Of a DNA stretch of 64,000 nucleotides, positions 45,142-54,095 are shown piece after piece. The notes under the pieces were generated by a model. That model was not told the DNA's origin, did not search any database, and saw only the letters and a list, made by a program, of their open reading frames with translations. The position numbers were made by a program, and so were the translations under genes. The DNA lies in assembly GCA_023213315.1 (NCBI GenBank), contig JAKCPI010001635.1, forward strand, positions 62,001 to 126,000, given 5' to 3'. This stretch comes from Euborellia annulipes (Eukaryota > Arthropoda > Insecta > Dermaptera > Anisolabididae). Numbering within the stretch: the stretch's first letter is position 1; every line of letters starts with the position of its first letter.

Positions 45142-45199
45142 CAGGCCTGATGATGGTCTTTTTAGACCGAAACTGATTTATTGCAATTACAGTCGTCTG
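45142..45199 (+). ncRNA. Hammerhead ribozyme motif, Penelope-like context
   Basis: Stem I: CAGGC (45142-45146) with GTCTG (45195-45199). Core CTGATGA (45147-45153). One extra T, then stem II GGTCT/AGACC with a TTTT loop. GAAA (45169-45172). Stem III ACTG (45172-45175) with CAGT (45190-45193). The predicted cleavage nucleotide is C at 45194. Hammerheads are known in Penelope-like retroelements, and similar cores lie in nearby inverted repeats. The T between the core and stem II is unusual for an active ribozyme, though several copies here share it. Confidence 0.6.
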
Positions 45200-45598
45200 G
45201 TCATTAAAAATCCTCGACATAATTTCTTGTAAATTATTTCTTGCTCTGCGCTTCCATGTGCTACAAAACGAGTAAACCTCCTGCTCTCTTTTACATTAGA
45301 TATATAGGCAAAAGAAAGTAAAAATATATATATATATATATTTTCTGGAAGGTTTGGACCGGGCTGAGGCCCCGTAGCAACCCAACGCACAAACGCAACA
45401 CATCTCCCTTCTCTGCTCTCAGAGACCAAACCAAGCCTCTGAGGCATCCAAATTGACCTGGGGACCAGCAAGACTGCGACCCCGTAAACAAACCACCCCA
45501 ACAATCCCCCTAATTCATACTCTTGAAAATGGCTCAAAAGGAGAAGAAACGTCGAGAAATCTCAACATCACACGCGACACAACCAGAAAACTTATCTT

Positions 45599-45600
<2 letters not shown>
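45200..45600 (+). repeat. Penelope-like internal fragment
   Basis: Follows the hammerhead. GC-rich, with CTTGAAAATGGCTCAAAAGG and GAAACGTCGAGAAATCTCAA, which match the layout of the 39.3- and 42.3-kb pieces. A word of the CTGAAGATGGCTC / GAGCCGAAACGTCG type has decayed here. No reverse transcriptase or GIY-YIG coding sequence is visible. Both strands are open by composition. Confidence 0.4.

Positions 45601-45648
<48 letters not shown>
45601..45648. repeat. (TA)n microsatellite
   Basis: Uninterrupted alternation of about 48 bp that served as target for the hAT at 45649-46951; TA repeat continues on its far side. Confidence 0.9.
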
Positions 45649-45651
<3 letters not shown>

Positions 45652-46951
45652 GGATGGGCGTTAATCAGTTACATGTATTTGAAATACAAGATACGAAATA
45701 CAATATTAATTGGTATTTTGTATCTCGTTACAGCATAGGCAAAATAATTGCTATCTTGATTTCGTTACATTTTTTAGTAATTGGTATCTGAAATTCGAGA
45801 TACCAAATACTTTTAATTGCGCGTTTAAAAGTCTTGCAGAGGGAACTGAAATCTTTTTAATTTATTTAATATTACTGAATGTAATCGTCGTGTGGGTTCT
45901 TTGCTCTGAATCTTAGTGAAAACCATAAAAACCAGTAAATAGAATGATAGAAGCAATCAAACCGGCAAATTCTTCGTTAAAAAACGTTGCTTTCTTCTTT
46001 CAACAAGCTCTCAACGACTAAATTATTCATGGTAAGACCCATTTTATTATCATTTCAATTATATATAAAAAATTTACATATATAATTCAATATAAATATT
46101 TTAAAAAAATATTATTTCTTTTCAGTTCAATAAATTAAGATGGTTAACAAATTCACCTGAAAGTGAAAAAAAAAGAATTTATAATTTATGTATAAATACC
46201 TCAAAAAAATTAAAGAACCTATGAATAATAATGACAACTCTTCAGCTAATAGGATGGGAAGAGGAGTTCTTGTTTTATTAAGCTCGCCAGAAGATAAAAT
46301 GGACTCAAAGATGGACTTAGAAATTGTAACCTATTTTAATGATAAGAGCAAACATTTTAATTCTTTGAACAATTATCCTTTAATAAAGGAATTATTTATA
46401 AGATTTAATACACATCTTGTTCTTCTGCCCCAGTAGAAAGATTGTTTTCATTGCGGGGTTTATTCATTCTCCATCAAGGTCCAGATTATCCGACAAAACT
46501 TTTGAAAACTTGGTTTGTTTGAAAGGTAATCATATTACAAAGTCTATACCACTTAATATGTATATAATATATATGTCAAATTTTCTTTGTTTGCGTTCAC
46601 TTGTTCTATTATTTATAAGTTAACCTTTTCATATTTTTATAAATAAATTTTTTTTAATATCATGATTAATTTTATTGTTTTCGATTTTCCAAAGGTATTC
46701 TCCAATATAAGTTTAGCTGCCACTTTCCTAAACTAAATTTATTTAGGGTTCCAGAATTACCCCACCAAAAGAATTTTAAAATCAAGGAAAAATTTGTTTG
46801 TAATTGGTATTTTCAATGTATTTGAAATACGTAATTGGTATTTTGTATCTCGTACACAAACACGTGAATAATTGCTATCTTGTATTTCGTACAAAAATCT
46901 GAAGTAATTGGTATTTTGATCTCGTTACTCAAATCGAGTAACGCCATCCTG
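45649..46951 (+). mobile_element. 1.3-kb hAT element with decayed transposase
   Basis: The left end is CAGGGATGGGCGTTAATCAG and the right end GAGTAACGCCATCCTG. The flanks TATATATA (8 bp) fit a hAT target duplication inside (TA)n. Subterminal repeats of AATTGGTATTTTGTATCTCG and GTATTTGAAATAC occur at both ends. The interior retains the transposase C-terminus (46260-46530), frameshifted. Most of the gene is deleted, so it needs a helper. Confidence 0.85.
46188..46535 (+). pseudogene. hAT transposase C-terminal remnant
   Basis: NYPLIKEL at about 46372-46395, SAPVERLFS from 46424 in a second frame and SRSRLSDKTFENLVCLKGN at 46474-46529 in another follow the order of the hAT C-terminal dimerisation domain (YPLL, SAPSERVFS, RSRL, then VFLKGN). 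At least two frameshifts and a TAG break the frame. The catalytic and zinc-finger regions are missing. It lies inside the hAT at 45649-46951. Confidence 0.8.
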
Positions 46952-46974
46952 TATATATATTATATACTGTATAT

Positions 46975-47260
46975 ATGGTACAAATCATTGCTCAGGGGCC
47001 CACATATGGGGTGGATGGCGACGACGAGCTGCCCGAGCTGGGACAGGTAGTCCTTCAGTTCTTTAAATGTCTGTCTCTTCCTTCCTCTTTTCAACAGGCG
47101 TCAGACCGCGCGACGGGCCGGCCTGTCCTATTTCTTCCGGTCGTAAAAATATATAGGTTTGGGGGAAAGAGTCAAGTCCGCCGACCCCGCATCGCGGGAT
47201 TAAGGTGCTCGTCTCGGGGTGCTAATTTTGGGACTTTCCAGCGGCCACAATTTTGAAGCT
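46975..47260. other. GC-rich segment, unrecognised
   Basis: Distinctly GC-rich (CGACGACGAGCTGCCC, CCGCGCGACGGGCCGGCC). The word TATGGTACAAATCA starts it and recurs at 47916. One frame is open without a known motif. It may be a retroelement fragment. Confidence 0.3.
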
Positions 47261-47640
47261 ATCGACCTCAATTTTTTTTTTAAATTAAAGCTATTTAAAA
47301 TATCTACAAATAATAGAAGCCCTTTTTTTGATTTTCAAAAAAAAAAATTTTTTTTTTTTAGATTAATCGCATTAAATAAAAGATATTTTAAAAAAAGGAG
47401 CTCTATAAGTTGTAGATAATTAAATTAGTAATCATTGTGTTAAAAAATAATTAATTTTTTGCCTTTAATTAATTAGCTGGAAAGTCTAGAATGAAATGGA
47501 ACAAAATAATCCTCAGAAATTTTAAAATAATCCTCAACCATTGTTTGACACGGGCCCTCCACCAAATCATGTAAGTTCATAATGGAATAATCAAAAATAT
47601 TGTTATAAATAATGTATTAATTATTGCTCATCTCCTTGTA
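47261..47640. other. AT-rich DNA, nothing recognised
   Basis: No supported feature. Confidence 0.5.
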
Positions 47641-47650
47641 GTTGTTTGCA

Positions 47651-47720
47651 CTGATGATGACTAGGCGTAATGCCAGTCGAAATATTTGCCAATTAAAGAT
47701 GATGTGAGAGGGTCCATCAA
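47651..47720 (+). ncRNA. Hammerhead-like core
   Basis: CTGATGA at 47651-47657, one extra T, then GACT (paired with AGTC) and GGC GTAAT GCC as an extended stem II, then GAAA at 47679-47682. Stem I and stem III cannot be drawn confidently, so it is probably a decayed Penelope-like terminal repeat. The sequence continuing to about 47800 has CCAGCGAAAATCTTCCAATT and GC-richer DNA of unknown nature. Confidence 0.45.
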
Positions 47721-47924
47721 TTGCTGGTTTTTATTCTCCGGTTCTTTCCTATACATCTTATCCAGCGAAAATCTTCCAATTGCAACCTGAAATGGAACAA
47801 GTTCCGTGTATTCCAATGGGGGAACACTAACGCCATCTCTTGCCGCCTCGAGTCAATCGTGTTTTAACGGTTTTTCGAGACGCGCACCTTAAGACGAGGA
47901 GAGAAGAAGAAGAAGATATGGTAC

Positions 47925-48034
47925 AAATCAATTTTTAAAATTTTATATTAAATATATTTTTCCTCAAATCTCGGGGGGGGGGAAGAGGTAATTACCCCTT
48001 TTACCCCTTCCCCCCCACCTTGTATCAGCCCTTG
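47925..48034 (-). mobile_element. Family G hAT fragment
   Basis: On the minus strand CAAGGGCTGATACAAGG starts at 48034, followed by G runs, GGGTAATTACC and CCGAGATTTGAGGAAAAA as in 31422-31675. The other end is missing, so it is a truncated copy. Confidence 0.7.
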
Positions 48035-49044
48035 AGCAGCTTTTAATTTTTTAATTCTCAAGATCAGAAAAAATTTGGCTGTTTTAAGAATAAATCCATT
48101 CTTATAGTGAAAGTATAAACTAATAAATGAACATCACCTCTGGAGCCAGATGCTATCCGTAAAATTAGATAAAATAATAAGGGAAAGTAGAAATTTGAAA
48201 ATGGATTCTACCCTATGGGAGAAAATCTTTTATTTTCAAGGACTTAATTTTGTTATAGGCCTATTAATTACATATAGACGTCTATGCTATTGAGTGGTAA
48301 CTGAAAGAGGCAACATTCCTCCTTAGGGAGAGAAAAATGCAATTTAATATACTTGTAAAAAATTATTATTATATTTATATCTCGGAAATGTTGTAATCGA
48401 TGTTTTAAAGAAATTAGAACAAAAAAAAAAGGACATAATAATTGAAAAGATAGGTTTGTTTCATATGCAAATTACTTTTTATCATGTTAACAGATTTTTC
48501 AAACCCACACTTGAAATTAGGAATTCAATCTTATTTGTTTATAAAATGATGGTGTGTATGTGTGGCACACGAGTGTGGGTGGGTGGTCCAACAAACAAAA
48601 GAAAGCAATCCAGAATGATTTTTAATTGAGAGCAAAATCTCGGCTAATGAGTGTCCTGCGTGTTTTTTTACCAACTCAAAACTCTATAATTGCCCACGTG
48701 TTTATTATTATTAAAAGGCCTAAATTATATCCACCTGACTGTCTGTTTTCGGGTCATCGTGACCGGTCAAATTAAATTAAGTGTTTTTGGAAAAGATTCT
48801 TCAATTAATGGTTTACTATTCATTTATCATCAAAGTTATTATTATTTTTACTTTTTATTTCTATTTTTATTTTCCATTTATCAAGTTCAAAACATTTTTT
48901 TGAATTCTTTTAAACAAGAAAATGTTTTAAATAATTTCTACATTTTTTAATAATTTGTGACAAGTTTAATTAAAGAAGATATCTTTTTTAGGAAAATTTT
49001 TTTGAAATTGCATTTCAATCATATCTGAATTTTTAATAAGAATT
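48035..49044. other. AT-rich DNA, nothing recognised
   Basis: GT-rich words near 48550 and an open AT-rich frame at 48690-48950 have no support as features. Confidence 0.5.
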
Positions 49045-49270
49045 TATTAAGGTACTAGAAGCTCCGCCCGCCATCGGCGGCTTTGCGCCTGACCAGAGGG
49101 ATTTGGCTTCCCAGAAACCCCTTCCAAGTGATTCGTGCTCGCCTGCGGCGGACCCTCGCTTTTCCTACGTCTATATGCCGAAATTTTTTAAACAACTCGT
49201 TTCAGATAATTATTATAAATATTCATATAAGGGATATATATACACCCCGGCCCCCTCTTATGTTAAAAAA
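49045..49270. other. GC-rich patch, unrecognised
   Basis: GCTCCGCCCGCCATCGGCGG and CTCGCCTGCGGCGGACCC stand out from the AT background. They contain a short inverted GCC..GGC word. There is no partner copy and no exon structure. Possibly a retroelement 3' end. Confidence 0.3.
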
Positions 49271-49354
49271 AAAAATTATCAGTGAATTTGCTAAGATAAT
49301 ATTAATATTCAGTATGAAATAACCCATTATATTCCAGTATTTCAATCTAAAGCG

Positions 49355-49815
49355 CCCCATACACGCCGTATTTTAGTACTCGAGCCCGGCTCGGCTCGCC
49401 TTCAAACGAGCCAAATCCGCTCGTGTGTGGGCTCTCGCGAGCCGAGCCGAGCCAAGCCAAGCCGAGCCGGGACCTATCTGGGCCTTCCGTCCGGCTCGGC
49501 TCGGGAGCAGATCCGCACGGGTGTGGGCTCTCACGTATCAGGCTAGTGCATCAGATAGGGTATTTAATGGCTGATTTTGGCTCGGCTCGGCTCGTGAGTG
49601 CACATGCGGATTTGGCTCGTTTGTAGGCGAGCCGAGCCGGGCTCGCAAGTCAGTTTCGTACGCGTGTGTGGTGAAAAATGCGGATCCGGCTCAGCTCGCC
49701 TTCAAACGAGCCAAATTCGCCCGTGCTCTCACGAGCCGAGCCGAGCCTGGACAGATCCATTTGGGCCTTCTGTCCGGCTCGGCTCGGGTATTTGTAAATT
49801 TGGAGACTCGAGTAT
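49355..49815. repeat. GC-rich array of GGCTCGGCTC words in both orientations
   Basis: AGCGCCCCATACACGCCG at the left, then many GGCTCGGCTCG and CGAGCCGAGCC words, separated by recurring GCCTTCAAACGAGCC, CTGGGCCTTCCGTCC and GTGTGTGGGCTCTC units. The unit from about 49399 recurs near 49696, giving a duplication of about 300 bp. Open frames through it are translations of the repeat. Probably a foldback element; its class is unknown. Confidence 0.7.
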
Positions 49816-50169
49816 TTTTTTTTTTTAAATCAATATTGTCATTTGTCAACATCTCTAACCTCTCAGCCCCGGAAGGGAGGGGGAAGTAGTTTTTTTTTTT
49901 TTAATAAAACCTATTTTTTGAAGATTAATTTAATTAAATCGATGTCAAATAAAGCTCCAAATAATTTTATTCAAGTTTTTCTTTGAGTACTTGGAGATTC
50001 CGAAAATGTTCCAGATCTCAAGTTCCATATTCATTAAGCAAGAGATTAATTTTGATAAAATAACATTTTAAAAATATTTATTAGGCCTAATTCTGAAGAA
50101 TTGATTTTCAAAGGGATTTTCAAAACAGATTAATTTGTCGATATATCATTTCTGATAAGTGAATTGGAG
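49816..50169. other. AT-rich DNA, nothing recognised
   Basis: No supported feature. Confidence 0.5.
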
Positions 50170-50179
50170 ATTATTTATT

Positions 50180-50265
50180 TTGATTGGGTATCCCGGACTC
50201 AAACCAGGAACATTCAATTTTTGCGTTGGATATTCTACAATTACATCTTTGGCCGCTAAAGATGT
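50180..50265 (-). mobile_element. Possible tRNA-like SINE fragment
   Basis: On the minus strand TTCCTGGTTTGAGTCCGGG is a good box B and GGCCAAAGATGTAATTG lies about where box A should be. The stems do not form a complete tRNA. Unique in the window. Confidence 0.35.
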
Positions 50266-50670
50266 CCAATCAAAACAATAATCTTGCATTCATTTATCTG
50301 AAACGATTAAATAATTGTCAGAAAAAGTTTTTTTTTTTTATTATTAATCATTCAACTTCCTTTTTTTCCACATGATTCTTCTATTAAAAGAGGAAATTAA
50401 TTTTTTAACGTTTATCGTCATCATTGATAAAAGAGAATAAAGAAGCAGGCTGGGAGAAAATAAGAAGCCTATCGCAAATCTAAGGCAACGGTACACAAAT
50501 AGGCGGTAGTGCTGGGATATATTATTATTATACAAGACAAGAGGGCAGAAGAGAGGGGAAGGGAAGGTAGGGTTCATCATCAATGAGCTCCCAGGGCCAT
50601 AAGGCGATTGATAGCTGTGATTAATCGAAAAGATGAGGACCAGGTCAGGTCCATTGCCCCGGCTACTGAC

Positions 50671-50706
50671 CTGGGCTTTCTCGTGACCTTCGGCCCTTTC
50701 TACCCA
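50671..50706 (-). CDS. Candidate 36-nt micro-exon
   Basis: On the minus strand TTTTTTCCTCTTTCC...TATATAG precedes TGGGTAGAAAGG, and the segment ends AAAGCCCAG followed by GTCAGTAG, a good donor. The length is a multiple of three. Two frames stay open and join in phase to the 48-nt candidate upstream (50926-50973): one Arg/Ser-rich (GRKGRRSRESP), the other acidic (WVERAEGHEKAQ). An earlier AG (CCAAG) 18 nt nearer the pyrimidine tract makes the acceptor uncertain. No protein is recognised. Confidence 0.35.
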
Positions 50707-50925
50707 CTATATAAACCAGTCTTGGAAAGAGGAAAAAACGTTGGTTTATTGTAAAAAAAATTTTTCTAAAAATACAGTGGGCACAAAGAGGAAATACCAC
50801 TAGTAGAATTTTCAATATTATTGTAATACCATAAGATAAAAACGTAACTTTTATAAAAGGACAAACTGCATGATTTGAAAAAGATATAAACGAGGGGGAA
50901 ATACAAGTTTTGAAGATGAACTTAC

Positions 50926-50973
50926 CCAATGTTGTGGCGCGACTACGTCCGAGGCTTCGCTGGCTTCTAGGCC
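50926..50973 (-). CDS. Candidate 48-nt micro-exon
   Basis: On the minus strand TTTGATATTTTGTGTTGCAG precedes GGCCTAGAAGCC, and ACAACATTGG is followed by GTAAGTTC. Both splice sites are strong and the exon is far richer in GC than its flanks. The length is divisible by three. Frames read GLEASEASDVVAPQHW or PRSQRSLGRSRATTL. It may be a cassette exon paired with 50671-50706. The gene is not recognised. Confidence 0.45.
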
Positions 50974-51262
50974 CTGCAACACAAAATATCAAATTAGTAA
51001 TGAAATATTCAAAGCTAGAGGAATAATGTGATTTATCCAGATGTCTCAGATGATAGAGAATTTAAACATTTATACGGTTTATTTACTAAGCTACAATAAG
51101 TACTATATAAATTATTTGTCGTAATAGATTCATGATTTTATTCACAATAAAATGTCAAATGAACTTCTTGAAAAAGGAAATATCTTAAAAGAGAGAAAGT
51201 TATTATCTATTCACCTGAGAAATAGACATACATTAAAAGGAGTCAGAAACTTAGCTAGTTTA
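50974..51262. other. AT-rich DNA, presumably intronic
   Basis: No supported feature. GGTGAATAG on the minus strand near 51210 is a weak splice-like word. Confidence 0.4.
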
Positions 51263-51270
51263 GAAAGGGC

Positions 51271-51415
51271 CATGTGCGTAACTAGGGGGGTGCTCCCCCC
51301 CCAGAAAGCTCCCTGCCCCAAGAAAAATTGAGAAAATATGGGGCTTTCCAGGCCCCCAGAGGATAGCTGGTTCCATGCCCCTTCACCCCAGCCAAATTCT
51401 CTAGTTACGCCCATG
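51271..51415. mobile_element. Short hAT-like MITE
   Basis: Ends CATGTGCGTAACTAG and CTAGTTACGCCCATG are inverse with one mismatch. Flanks GAAAGGGC and GTAAGGGC agree at seven of eight. G then C runs occur inside the left end, as in the C-rich hATs. 145 bp, non-coding. Confidence 0.75.
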
Positions 51416-51503
51416 GTAAGGGCGAGGGTAAATCCTTACGAATCTACAAATTCTATAAATTGCCAATAATGCTTAATTAGATAATGTAGGAAGAGAAAAA
51501 AGA

Positions 51504-51725
51504 GTGTTCATATTCACACTCACACACACATTCACACAGTCTTTTCGGCAACTTAGGCCATTTAAGACTTTTGACGATAACCGTTATGAATATATATTAT
51601 TATTTGGGGTCCAGGCATTCTTATTAATAATCTTAAATAAAATCATCGTACTGCCTGGGGTCCGAACTCGCGACGTTCGGTATAGAAGGTAGACACGCTA
51701 CCGACTACTCCAAGCCCCGTGGGCC
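51504..51725 (-). mobile_element. tRNA-derived SINE B
   Basis: On the minus strand: GTCGGTAGCGTGTCTACC (box A region), TCGCGAGTTCGGACCCC (box B), CAGGCA, CCTGGACCCC, AACGGTTATCGTCAAAAG, GGCCTAAGTTGCCGAAAAGA, then GTGTGAATGTGTG. Nearly full length and lacks the long GT expansion of the 9.7-kb copy. Confidence 0.82.
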
Positions 51726-51727
51726 TA

Positions 51728-52094
51728 ATGCTTCTTATTCTTAAACTTTTGAAGTAGTGGCCCCCTTGAAATCCAACTAATTATCTCACGGCCTAATTAT
51801 AATTTTGAATTTCATGCATACACTTGATTAGTCAATGCATGCACTTACTAATGTTAATAGTAAAAGCGTGTAAAAAAAATAAACACGGTTATTATTAGCT
51901 GTTGCAAATGTATTATCATTTCAACATTTCAATACATTATAGAAATTTTATAATTATAATCCAAGAATTTAAGCTTATTTAACAATAATAATTTATTTGT
52001 TACATTTGTGACTTTTGGTCACCCCCCCCCCTCCCTTGCGGGTAATCCATGGACCTCTAGGGTGCCGCGGCCCACTACTTTAAAAAGCACTGCT
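51728..52094 (-). mobile_element. hAT-like element, relative of 12380-12655
   Basis: Ends ATTCTTAAACTTTTGAAGTA and CTACTTTAAAAAGCACTG are imperfectly inverse. It shares GGGCCGCGGC, CATGCATTGACTAATCA-like and AAAAGCGTGTAAAAAAAA words with the 12.4-kb element, plus a C run near 52022. The target duplication is not clear because a SINE abuts the left side. Confidence 0.6.
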
Positions 52095-52127
52095 CTATTC
52101 GAAACAATAAAAAAGAATCGCCTAGAG

Positions 52128-52284
52128 CAGCGGTTACCAACCCGTGGGCCGCGGGCTGATTGGAACTGGGCCGCGGACGTCTAAGAAAAGATAAAAATTA
52201 TATATATACTGGGTACACAGGGCCTCAGCTTTTTTTTTTTACGGAAAAAGTGGGCCGCACATCAAAAAAGGTTGGGAACCACTG
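52128..52284. mobile_element. Short hAT MITE, TSD intact
   Basis: Ends CAGCGGTTACCAACCCGTGG and AAAGGTTGGGAACCACTG with a perfect 8-bp duplication GCCTAGAG at 52120-52127 and 52285-52292. The CAGNGGTTCNCAACC start is a classic hAT terminus. 157 bp, non-coding. Confidence 0.93.
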
Positions 52285-52599
52285 GCCTAGAGGGAGAGTA
52301 AGTGGATAATTAAAAAAAAAAAAGTATGTATTTATTTTTTAAAATTTTTTATGAGAATTTCAAGATATTTATCTATCTTTTAGATGGAGTTCACTTGTTT
52401 TACGGATGTTTATAATATAAATATTTATTTCAAAATTTATATTTGAAAAGTTTTCCATGGGAGAAAAGCTCTTAACATGATAGCACTTCTCATCCCTATT
52501 TTACTTGTAATTGTTTTTAGAACCAAACTTTTAGCTGCTGCCTGGCATTATTTCAATTTCTATACTTGTCTCGAGTTTTGAATTAAGAAGTCAGACTAA

Positions 52600-52860
52600 A
52601 TAAATGTGAATGCACCGGCTCCACTTGAATATTACGACCAATTTCCCTTAATTTATGATCGTCTTCAGGTTGTTGTTCCCTTCCCCCTTTGCTCCCTTGG
52701 TACCCTTGTTCTCTCTCTCTCTACCTGTCTCCCTATTTCTCATGCCATCTTCATTTCCTCCCCATTTCGTGATCTCGATTTCTTCTTCTATCTTTTAACT
52801 GTCGCAATGGGACCACCTCCTCTTTCTGTCACCCAAAAAAGGCTCCCCTCTTTTTGATCA
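52600..52860. other. Pyrimidine-rich segment, unrecognised
   Basis: A strong CT bias on the plus strand (CTCTCTCTCTACCTGTCTCC) is open in one frame. No motif or splice evidence makes it an exon. Confidence 0.3.
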
Positions 52861-53303
52861 TATAATAGCTAAGTGAATATTCGAAAAATGGATTGATCCT
52901 AGGAATGGTAGTTTACTCCCCTCTTATTTGGGGTTCTCACCAATAAAAGGGCAAAGTTTTCTATATTATAGGCGTCTTCCTGTTGATCGGAAATTATAGT
53001 CAAAACCATTGGTATGTTTTTAATTATAATAATTTCACTTCACGCGCCGTTAGCAATCGATTAATAGCTCCATTTTGGAAATGATTTTTTTTTTTGCTCA
53101 GCTACAAAGTATAAATTATATTTTTATTAATTTTTTATAACATCTAAACTAGAACCAAATTTTCTCGCTCTCTTATGCGTATAATTTTTTTGTTTTTAGA
53201 ATTCTAATTGATCGAAATATCTAATTTTTATTAACTATAAACAGTGTAGACCATGACCTTCACAATTATTTTCCTTTAAAAATTCCAAAAATGTTAATTT
53301 TAT
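52861..53303. other. AT-rich DNA, nothing recognised
   Basis: No supported feature. Confidence 0.5.
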
Positions 53304-54095
53304 AAGACAAATCGCCGTGTAATCGAAAATTATATCTTTTATGGTAATCACAAATTTAGAAAATTTGGTGTCTAATAAAACTAGAAATTAGGGTAAACTT
53401 AAAAAATTATTTAAAAAAAAGAATCTTTTTTACTTTCTCTTACCTATGTATATATGTAATATATATATAGAGAGAAAGTATTGGTTTCATGTCAAAAATT
53501 CGATGTCGAGATTTTGATGGATCTTCACGTTTTGAGGTCCCCTGAATCCAAAAAAGTGGTTTTCGCGGCATGGTCTGTCTGTGGGTGGGTGGGTGTGTGT
53601 TCAATTTTAAGGATGAAGGAATTGAGCGATGAGGCTGAAATTTTATATTTAAGTTAAACACCCCCGGGACCGGAAAAATAAGCTTTTAATCAAAATCGGC
53701 CAAAGAGTACTAGTACTTTACTGATGCACTTTTTCAGTTTTTTTCGATTTTCTCAAAATTTGCTCCAACGATTTTTTTTTAAATTCAAAAATCAATTATT
53801 TTTCAGATGCTCTTTCAAATGTATATTCTCATTTTGCAATTGAAATCTTCTGAAGACCACTTTACTCTTGTATTTCATAGGGAAGATAGGAGAAATGGTT
53901 GCCATGGTAACTAAATATAAATATTTTCCCATACTTATAAATTTTACATCTGAATTCATATGTTCTGTAGACAAATCGCGTGGAATCGAAAATATATCTT
54001 TTATGGTAATCACAAATTTAGAAAATTTGGTGTCTAATACAAAACTAGAAATTAGGGTAAACTTAAAAAATTATTTGAAAAAAAAAGAATCTTTT
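53304..54095. repeat. Direct repeats of about 120 bp flanking a family A copy
   Basis: 53304-53430 and 53968-54095 share AGACAAATCGC, TATCTTTTATGGTAATCAC, AAATTTAGAAAATTTGGTGT, TAGAAATTAGGGTAAACTTA and AAAGAATCTTTTT with few differences. The A element lies exactly between them. Confidence 0.88.
53431..53967 (-). mobile_element. Family A element, long-hairpin end missing
   Basis: Opens TTTTTACTTTCTCTTACC and runs through CGCGGCATGGTCTGTC, AGTACTAGTACTTTACTGAT and GGTTGCCATGGTAAC to TTTACATCTGAATTCATATG. There it stops at the second direct repeat, before the CTGGTGTGA hairpin. Confidence 0.88.

Noticed and set aside
45187..45791. Overlapping open frames of more than 100 codons on both strands
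   Set aside because: They come from a GC-rich repeat fragment and the (TA)n tract; no conserved domain is visible.
46188..46436. Intact 82-residue protein
   Set aside because: It is the frameshifted end of a hAT transposase, continuing in other frames, not a stand-alone gene.
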